NCBI GenBank assembly: GCA_002407775.1
Contig: DHOP01000002.1
Location: 1-13,282 of the forward strand
Source of the DNA: Prevotella sp. UBA5387
GTDB taxonomy: Bacteria; Bacteroidota; Bacteroidia; Bacteroidales; Bacteroidaceae
DNA length: 13,282 nucleotides
Reading direction: 5' to 3'
Positions 1 to 4,751 of this stretch are shown here, piece by piece. Position 1 is the stretch's first letter. Every line of letters begins with the position of its first letter. The position numbers and the translations under genes were made by a program. The notes under the pieces were generated by a model. That model did not search any database and was not told where the DNA came from. It was given only the letters and a program-made list of their open reading frames with translations.

Positions 1-61
1 AATAATTTTAAGAGACACTAGTGACCTAGATTAGGATTCGACAAGGCACATCACACCTCTT

Positions 62-115
62 CAATCAAAATGAATTGGATGCCCTTTTGGTGAACAACCA
101 ATACTAGTTTGATTG
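62..115. repeat. Nested inverted repeat downstream of the sigma operon
   Basis: CAATCAAA (62-69) pairs with TTTGATTG (108-115). Nested inside, ATTGG (74-78) pairs with CCAAT (98-102). Together they could form a long interrupted hairpin just past the stop codon of the last gene of the minus-strand operon. No T-run follows in the minus direction, so it is not a standard intrinsic terminator. It may stabilise or end the transcript 3' end, or be chance pairing in AT-rich DNA. Positions 1-61 hold nothing I recognise. Confidence 0.35.
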
Positions 116-122
116 TAAGGGT

Positions 123-488
123 CTATAGTTTTGCATCGTAATTGGTCAGGACATTATAGATAGCGACCGTAGAGAGAACCATTAGGGATGCAAGAACCAT
201 AACTATTGAGCAGAGATTAAACTCAACTACCGACAGATAACCTATCAAATCGCCAATCAGCTGAGACAACATTAGTCTTAACTCGTCAACCCAATCACAG
301 AACAATAGCATAGCCATTGCCACAGTGAAGCACAATGCCGTCCATATACGATTTAGGCGACGGGCTCTCTGCGGGATGGCTTGCATTACCCGTTTGGAGA
401 ATCCATCGTCGGCAATCTCGAACCGCTGAGCATCAAAGAACTGCAGCAAGAGATCGTCGTCGGATTGTATTTTATTGTCTACTTCCAT
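123..488 (-). CDS. Small two-span membrane protein, possible anti-sigma factor (DUF5056-like)
   Basis: This 121-residue protein has a polar, acidic N-terminal part (residues 1-45, with the stretch DDDLLLQFF near the start) followed by two hydrophobic segments at about 48-64 and 91-113. There is no signal peptide, so the N-terminus is probably cytoplasmic. The layout resembles short Bacteroidales proteins grouped as DUF5056, an assignment made from memory of the family. It is the last gene of a three-gene operon, 25 nt after the ECF sigma gene. A cytoplasmic N-terminus anchored by membrane spans directly downstream of an ECF sigma factor suggests a membrane-bound partner that holds the sigma factor inactive. 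I see no zinc-binding HxxxCxxC motif of the classic ZAS anti-sigma domain, so the anti-sigma role rests on position and topology only. Confidence 0.7.
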   Translation of the reverse strand: MEVDNKIQSDDDLLLQFFDAQRFEIADDGFSKRVMQAIPQRARRLNRIWTALCFTVAMAMLLFCDWVDELRLMLSQLIGDLIGYLSVVEFNLCSIVMVLASLMVLSTVAIYNVLTNYDAKL

Positions 489-513
489 ATTCTTTCATTT
501 TTAAGCGGTTTAT

Positions 514-1050
514 TTATTTGTAACCATTGCTTCGCAAGTAGTCGGCCAACTTTTTCTTGCCGCGCGAGAGATGACTTTTCACCGTGTTTTCCGGCATGTC
601 GATTATTTCGGAGATTCGTTCGATGGTTTGTCCTTCTATGAGTTGCAGTGTGACACAACTACGCTCGTTTTCCGTGAGTATTTGTAGGGCATCGTAAAGA
701 TCCATTTTCAGATTACTGTCGCCATGATTGGCATTGATTTGTCGCACCGTCATGTTGTCGAGGTTCATGGTCTGTCGGTTTGCCCGCACATAGTCATAGA
801 AAACATTGTAAGCGATGCGATAGAGCCATGTGAGGAACGACGATTTGCCCTGAAACTGGCTGATGCGCGTATATGCCTTTACGAACGTGTCCTGAGCTAG
901 GTCGTCGCTAAGCTGCGTATCACCTAAAGTCTGCGAGAGGAAGAAACGCCTCACAGGCGACTGGTATTCCTTCATCAGCTTGTCGAATGCTCGCTGATTA
1001 TGGAATACCGACACCTGTGTGACTAAACTGATGTCCTCCAGACGATCCAT
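514..1050 (-). CDS. ECF-type RNA polymerase sigma factor (sigma-70 family)
   Basis: This 178-residue protein has the two-domain layout of an ECF sigma factor. Sigma region 2 spans about residues 20-92 and includes DDLAQDTFVKAY and the FLTWLYRIAYN stretch used in -10 recognition and core binding. Sigma region 4 spans about 117-172, with LTENERSCVTLQLIEG leading into a helix-turn-helix (about 142-164, ending NTVKSHLSRGKKKL) that reads the -35 region. Length is normal for the family, and sigma regions 1 and 3 are absent as expected. The start codon directly abuts the stop codon of the upstream membrane-protein gene, which suggests translational coupling. A small membrane protein gene follows after 25 nt. 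The family directs RNA polymerase to a small regulon, usually in answer to an envelope signal. The signal and targets here are unknown, and no clear copy of an autoregulated promoter was identified. Confidence 0.93.
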   Translation of the reverse strand: MDRLEDISLVTQVSVFHNQRAFDKLMKEYQSPVRRFFLSQTLGDTQLSDDLAQDTFVKAYTRISQFQGKSSFLTWLYRIAYNVFYDYVRANRQTMNLDNMTVRQINANHGDSNLKMDLYDALQILTENERSCVTLQLIEGQTIERISEIIDMPENTVKSHLSRGKKKLADYLRSNGYK

Positions 1051-1680
1051 TTACTTATTGGTCTTGGCAATAATCATCTGTCCGGCGCCGTAGCAAGCAA
1101 TCAAAGCTCCCACTCCTACAAATACATCTGCACCCCAAACTCCGAACATGACCATGAGTCCAACGCCAATGGCGACATTGCGAATGCCCTTATTCCAGTA
1201 GTAATCTGGTGTTTCCGGTGCTGCGGGCTTAATTGCATCGGGTATGGGCTGACCTGCTTCCATGGCCTTTTCTGCTAACTGGACGCGACTATTGTGTCGC
1301 TTGATGATGTAGCGTATGATGAGAATGAGAATGATAAATGGTGCAGCAAGGATGAGAAAGACAATAAGCAGAATGAAGATGACAAGCAACACAGCTCCAA
1401 CACCTATGGTACCGCCTAGAAGCTTCTCAACGAATTCATTGACAAAGCTATTTCCAGAGTCAAAGTCTGAGAAAGTTTGTGAGGTGTAAGAGGTGTCCTC
1501 CGTGCCTGCAAGGCCGGCTGCAGTGGTGTCCGAGAATGCCTCAAGACCTTTTACGTTGGTGGTATCCTTAACAGTGTCTACCGCTTCGACGGGGGCATGA
1601 TGGCGGTGACGAGGCTGAACGCTAGCTGCGCTTGCGTTGAGCGAGAGCATGAATGCCAATGCTATGAGATAATGTTTCAT
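1051..1680 (-). CDS. Exported multi-pass membrane protein of unknown function (DUF6249-like)
   Basis: This 209-residue protein begins with a likely cleavable signal peptide (residues 1-18, ending NASA). A polar, His/Thr-rich region follows (about 20-80), then a long, very hydrophobic Ile/Leu-rich segment (about 91-126) and a basic stretch KRHNSR. Two further membrane segments lie near the C-terminus (about 166-183 and 185-203). The overall form resembles the Bacteroidales DUF6249 group, a label I give tentatively. It is the first gene of the sigma operon and its stop codon touches the sigma start codon. An envelope protein in this position could sense or transmit the signal that frees the sigma factor, but no known sensor domain is visible. 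Its promoter overlaps that of the divergent methyltransferase gene. Confidence 0.75.
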   Translation of the reverse strand: MKHYLIALAFMLSLNASAASVQPRHRHHAPVEAVDTVKDTTNVKGLEAFSDTTAAGLAGTEDTSYTSQTFSDFDSGNSFVNEFVEKLLGGTIGVGAVLLVIFILLIVFLILAAPFIILILIIRYIIKRHNSRVQLAEKAMEAGQPIPDAIKPAAPETPDYYWNKGIRNVAIGVGLMVMFGVWGADVFVGVGALIACYGAGQMIIAKTNK

Positions 1681-1735
1681 TTCTTATTGAAGTTATTTTA
1701 TTTCTGTCTTTTTGACGAAACAGGCAGTAGTTTAG

Positions 1736-1766
1736 TTGCAAAGTAACTAAAAAACTTCTACTTTTG
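1736..1766 (+). promoter_or_regulatory. Promoter of the RNA methyltransferase gene (Bacteroidetes type)
   Basis: A -33 element TTG (1736-1738) is followed by a 20-nt spacer and a perfect -7 element TACTTTTG (1759-1766; consensus TAnnTTTG). Transcription should start a few bases downstream, at or just after position 1770. This lies on top of the first in-frame ATG of the gene (1769) and argues for translation from the next ATG at 1787. Confidence 0.7.
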
Positions 1767-1770
1767 CAAT
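1739..1770 (-). promoter_or_regulatory. Promoter of the ECF sigma operon, interlocked with the divergent promoter
   Basis: On the minus strand, ATTG (1770-1767) is followed by a 20-nt spacer and TTACTTTG (1746-1739), one mismatch from the TAnnTTTG -7 consensus. Its -7 element lies directly beside the -33 element of the plus-strand promoter, and its -33 element overlaps the ATG at 1769. The resulting leader before the start codon at 1680 would be about 50 nt. Confidence 0.5.
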
Positions 1771-1786
1771 GAAAAAAGTGAAGGAA

Positions 1787-3229
1787 ATGACTCTAGCAAA
1801 GGATTTTGTGGACTATACTCGCGAATTGATGGGCGATGCCTTATATAAAGTATTAGAGGATGGGCTACATCAGGATCCGCCTATAAGCATAAGGATTAAT
1901 CCCTTGAAGGCATCGCGCTTAGGGGAGAATGATATTGCAAAGAGTGGAGAACAAACCACGGAGGTAGTAGGGTGGTGCCATGAAGGACGATACCTGCCGA
2001 CAAGACCGAATTTCACTTTTGACCCTCTGCTTCATGCCGGACTATATTATGTTCAGGAGGCTTCCTCGATGTTTGTCAGTCAAGTGTTAAGTCAGCTTGT
2101 GGACGAACCTGTGATGATGCTTGATCTCTGTGCTGCACCGGGTGGAAAGACTACAGCGGCACGTTCTGCCTTACCTGAAGGTAGTATTCTCATGTGCAAT
2201 GAACCGATGAAGATGCGTGCTTCAATCCTTGCGGAGAACATGGAAAAATTTGGACACTCAGACGTTTTGGTGACTAACAATTTTGCCAAGGATTACAAAG
2301 CAGCAGGGTTGCTTTTTGACGTGATTTTGACCGATGTGCCTTGTTCAGGTGAGGGGATGTTTCGTAAGGATGAGGGAGCAATTGCTGAATGGAGTACCCA
2401 GAATGTTGAACAATGCGCCATGCTTCAGCGATCTATTGTGGAAAATATTTGGCCTTGTTTGCGTGAAGGGGGATTACTTATCTATTCCACTTGCACCTTT
2501 AATGCACATGAGGACGAGGAGAATGTGAATTGGATTGCGAAACAACTTGGTGCCGAATTTGTAGAGATCGAAACTCAACCCGAATGGAATATCACGGGTT
2601 CTCTCATCGATAACCATCCTGTTTATAGGTTTATCCCAGGCAAGTCGCGAGGCGAGGGACTATTTGTCGCTGTGCTTCGGAAGCATGGTGAAGGCAGAAG
2701 TGCACTTGAGATGCTCAGTACAAATACTGGGAAATCAAATAAAAAAAATCGGCATGAAGCCCGTGACAAGCAGAGTTCTGGAGATATTAAGAAACTGAAG
2801 AATCAATGGTTACAGGGAGATTTCATCGTAGCGGAGCAACAAGATAACGTGTTTGCCATACCAGCTGTTTGGCATCAGTTTTATGAAAAGGTGTATAGCA
2901 AGCTGCATCTCATCCACGTTGGTGTCAAGATGGGTACGCGAAAAGGACGTGATATAGTCCCCAACACATCTTTGGCATTGTCAGTTGCCTTAAAGGCGGG
3001 AGCATTCCCTAGAATCGATGTTGACTACTATACAGCAATCAATTATTTACGTAAGGAAGCAATCTTGTTGCCAGATGGCACTCCTCGTGGGATTGTGCTG
3101 ATTACTTACCGTAATCAACCATTAGGTTTTGTGAAGAATATCGGTAATCGTGCCAATAATCTTTACACTGCAGAATGGAAGATAAAGAGCACTTACTTGC
3201 CTAAGGAAGTAACTAGTGTTAGTTGGTAG
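1787..3229 (+). CDS. RsmF-like rRNA cytosine-C5 methyltransferase (NOL1/NOP2/Sun family)
   Basis: The enzyme should use S-adenosylmethionine to methylate C5 of a cytosine in RNA, most likely 16S rRNA, by analogy with E. coli RsmF. Counting from the ATG at 1769 (486 residues), the SAM-binding motif DLCAAPGGKTT is at 119-129. The motif IV cysteine lies in DVPCSGEGMF (C192) and the motif VI catalytic cysteine in YSTCTF (C242). Both cysteines expected for a 5-methylcytosine RNA methyltransferase are present. The remaining C-terminal part (about 340-486) matches in length and position the extra RsmF-type, PUA-like domains. I prefer the start at 1787 (480 residues, beginning MTLAKDFVDYTRELMG) because the -7 promoter element ends three bases before the 1769 ATG and because family members tend to begin close to this point. 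The gene is likely cotranscribed with folA. The exact RNA target cannot be read from sequence. Confidence 0.9.
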   Translation: MTLAKDFVDYTRELMGDALYKVLEDGLHQDPPISIRINPLKASRLGENDIAKSGEQTTEVVGWCHEGRYLPTRPNFTFDPLLHAGLYYVQEASSMFVSQVLSQLVDEPVMMLDLCAAPGGKTTAARSALPEGSILMCNEPMKMRASILAENMEKFGHSDVLVTNNFAKDYKAAGLLFDVILTDVPCSGEGMFRKDEGAIAEWSTQNVEQCAMLQRSIVENIWPCLREGGLLIYSTCTFNAHEDEENVNWIAKQLGAEFVEIETQPEWNITGSLIDNHPVYRFIPGKSRGEGLFVAVLRKHGEGRSALEMLSTNTGKSNKKNRHEARDKQSSGDIKKLKNQWLQGDFIVAEQQDNVFAIPAVWHQFYEKVYSKLHLIHVGVKMGTRKGRDIVPNTSLALSVALKAGAFPRIDVDYYTAINYLRKEAILLPDGTPRGIVLITYRNQPLGFVKNIGNRANNLYTAEWKIKSTYLPKEVTSVSW

Positions 3230-3316
3230 ATGAATAATCAATGCTCGGATTTCTCTTCTTATACATTACATTGTACTGATCACCCCAGGGCTTATCACTA
3301 AACATCTGCATATAAG

Positions 3317-3787
3317 ATGAACATTAGCATTATCGTTGCAATGGCTAAGAACCGTGCTATAGGTTATCAAGGTCAGCTAATTTGGCACCTTCCTGAGGAT
3401 CTAGAGCATTTCAAGACGATTACAATGGGGCATAGCATTATCATGGGAAGAAGGACTTTCGAGTCGCTGCCCAAAGGTGCACTTCCCGGAAGACGTAACA
3501 TTGTCATCAGCCGAACATTGGGTTCTATCAAGGATTGTCTTGTTGCGCCAACTTTAGATGCAGCCCTTGATGCCTGCAAGGGTGAAGAGGAAGTGTTTGT
3601 GATTGGTGGTGAGACTGTCTTCAGACAGGCCTTACCTATGGCTTCTCGACTTTATTTGACACTTGTTGACTGTAGGCCTGAAAAGGCAGATACCTTTTTC
3701 CCCTATTTTGATGCCAGTCAGTGGCAACAACAAAAAAAGGAAAAGCACGATGGCTTTTCCTTTATAGAGTATGAGTTGAAAGTATGA
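3317..3787 (+). CDS. folA: Dihydrofolate reductase
   Basis: The enzyme reduces dihydrofolate to tetrahydrofolate with NADPH in the cytoplasm, supplying one-carbon units for thymidylate, purines and methionine. At 156 residues it has the usual chromosomal bacterial length. Visible motifs are the N-terminal strand ISIIVAMAKNRAIG, WHLPEDLEHFK with D28 at the place of the catalytic acid (Asp27 in E. coli), GRRTFESLP and LPGRRNIVISR around the NADPH site (44-66), and the glycine pair in VIGGETVF (97-98). The layout is the trimethoprim-sensitive chromosomal type rather than a plasmid type, but drug response cannot be judged here. It follows the methyltransferase gene by 87 nt. I find no clear promoter in that gap, and no thyA, a frequent partner, is nearby. 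Its last 50 bases contain the hairpin that probably terminates the convergent lrp transcript. Confidence 0.96.
   Translation: MNISIIVAMAKNRAIGYQGQLIWHLPEDLEHFKTITMGHSIIMGRRTFESLPKGALPGRRNIVISRTLGSIKDCLVAPTLDAALDACKGEEEVFVIGGETVFRQALPMASRLYLTLVDCRPEKADTFFPYFDASQWQQQKKEKHDGFSFIEYELKV
3732..3763 (-). terminator. Intrinsic terminator of lrp, inside the folA coding sequence
   Basis: A perfect 11-bp stem, AAAGGAAAAGC (3736-3746) with GCTTTTCCTTT (3753-3763), encloses a 6-nt loop. Read on the minus strand, the hairpin begins about 25 nt after the lrp stop codon and its descending arm runs into seven consecutive Ts (complement of A3732-A3738). In the plus direction only three Ts follow, so termination should mainly affect lrp. 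The same bases encode folA residues KKEKHDGFSF near its C-terminus. Confidence 0.75.
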
Positions 3788-4306
3788 TTAGAGACCTTCT
3801 GGGTCTTCATCATCAATACATGGTCCATCTTCTTTTTCTACGCAATTGTCCATAATTGGCAACTGACGGTCGATAACGGCATTGAAGCTCACGATGGTTT
3901 CACTGCGTGAAAGTCCAAGTGGCTGAAGCTTGTCGTGGATGATGTCCAAAAGATGATGGTTGTTGCGAGCATAAATCTTAATGAACATGTCGTAGCCACC
4001 TGTGGTATAGTGACATTCAGTCACTTCGGGGATAAGACGAAGTTTTTCAACTACTTCATCAAAACTGGAAGGGTCCTTTAAATATAGGCCAACGTAGGCA
4101 CAAGCCTCATAGCCAATTTTCTCTGGATCAATAATAAATTGAGACCCCTTCAGAATGCCAATGGAAGAGAGCTTCTGAATGCGCTGGTGAATTGCTGCAC
4201 CACTGACGTTGCATGCACGTGCCACTTCTAAGAATGGAATACGAGCATCATTGGCAATGAGTTTCAGTATTTTACGGTCTAAAGCGTCTAATTGATGATG
4301 TGCCAT
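3788..4306 (-). CDS. Lrp/AsnC-family transcriptional regulator
   Basis: This 172-residue protein has an N-terminal winged helix-turn-helix (about 5-65, LDRKILKLIANDARIPFLEV and the recognition helix around VSGAAIHQRIQKL). A C-terminal RAM ligand-binding and oligomerisation domain follows (about 70-145, including the family motif TGGYDMF at 102-108). Such proteins form dimers to octamers and adjust amino-acid metabolism or global gene expression in answer to small effectors. After the RAM domain comes an extra acidic tail of about 20 residues (152-172, two Cys, many Asp/Glu), which makes the protein slightly longer than the common 150-160 residues. It stands alone with its own promoter and terminator, convergent with folA with no gap between stop codons. 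Its targets and ligand cannot be told from the sequence. Confidence 0.93.
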   Translation of the reverse strand: MAHHQLDALDRKILKLIANDARIPFLEVARACNVSGAAIHQRIQKLSSIGILKGSQFIIDPEKIGYEACAYVGLYLKDPSSFDEVVEKLRLIPEVTECHYTTGGYDMFIKIYARNNHHLLDIIHDKLQPLGLSRSETIVSFNAVIDRQLPIMDNCVEKEDGPCIDDEDPEGL

Positions 4307-4325
4307 AAGAGTTAATTATTTAGTG

Positions 4326-4357
4326 CAAAGTTAATAACTATTCTTTAAATCTGCAAT
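4326..4357 (-). promoter_or_regulatory. Promoter of the lrp gene (Bacteroidetes type)
   Basis: On the minus strand ATTG (4357-4354) is followed by a 20-nt spacer and a perfect -7 element TAACTTTG (4333-4326). This gives a short leader before the start codon at 4306. The lrp gene is therefore likely expressed independently of the Sus operon upstream of it on the same strand. Confidence 0.65.
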
Positions 4358-4588
4358 TATTTCATGCAAATTTATTACATATTGACACAAAAAACAGCAG
4401 CTTAGCATTATCTCTTTATTTAAATGACATTTCTTGAAGTGATTGTTTATCAGCTTTTTCATTTGAACAAGAAGACTTTTATCATTAAATTTAATAATAT
4501 CTAATGTAGCCTTTGTGTTTTATCTGATGTGGAAACAAGATGTAATAGATGTTCAAGTTATAAATAATTTGACTGATAAATAAAATAG
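4358..4588. other. AT-rich intergenic stretch
   Basis: Between the lrp promoter and the inverted-repeat cluster there is AT-rich DNA in which I see no open reading frame, RNA gene or clear promoter. It may hold operator sites for Lrp or another regulator, but none can be supported by sequence alone. Confidence 0.4.
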
Positions 4589-4621
4589 AATCGATATTGT
4601 GTAGTGTTGATTATATCGATT
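4589..4621. repeat. Inverted repeat AATCGATAT / ATATCGATT
   Basis: Two perfect 9-bp arms, AATCGATAT (4589-4597) and ATATCGATT (4613-4621), are separated by 15 nt. The spacing of arm centres (24 nt) would suit a dimeric DNA-binding protein. The element could also fold as a weak hairpin in RNA. It is the outermost of three inverted repeats behind the Sus operon. Confidence 0.45.
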
Positions 4622-4646
4622 ATCATGCCTTCAAAAAATATAATAA

Positions 4647-4697
4647 AGAACGAGATGATGGTCTTTGATTGGCTCAAAGCACTCATCATCTCGTTTT
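4647..4697 (-). terminator. Bidirectional terminator-like hairpin behind the Sus operon
   Basis: AACGAGATGATG (4649-4660) pairs perfectly with CATCATCTCGTT (4684-4695). An inner 6-bp stem, CTTTGA (4663-4668) with TCAAAG (4674-4679), closes a 5-nt loop. In the minus direction the hairpin is followed by a T-rich run (CTTTATTATATTTTTT), which is what an operon-ending terminator needs. In the plus direction TTTTCGTTT follows, so it could work both ways. It lies about 55 nt after the last stop codon of the Sus operon. Confidence 0.75.
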
Positions 4698-4705
4698 CGT
4701 TTAGG

Positions 4706-4731
4706 ATTCTGCGCAACTAGTTGCGCAGAAT
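4706..4731. repeat. Perfect 26-bp palindrome
   Basis: Each half-site is ATTCTGCGCAACT and the second half is its exact reverse complement, with the centre at 4718/4719 (ACTAGT). In RNA it would form an 11-bp stem with a CTAG tetraloop. It starts about 20 nt after the stop codon of the beta-helix lipoprotein gene. No T-run follows in either direction, so it is not an intrinsic terminator by itself. It may protect the mRNA 3' end, add to the hairpin next to it, or be a protein-binding site. Confidence 0.8.
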
Positions 4732-4751
4732 GAAGTTATCAATTCACCTTT

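Noticed and set aside
3230..3316. Separate promoter and hairpin between the methyltransferase gene and folA
   Set aside because: No TAnnTTTG match was found, and the imperfect TGAT...ATCA pairing around 3279-3299 is too weak to call.
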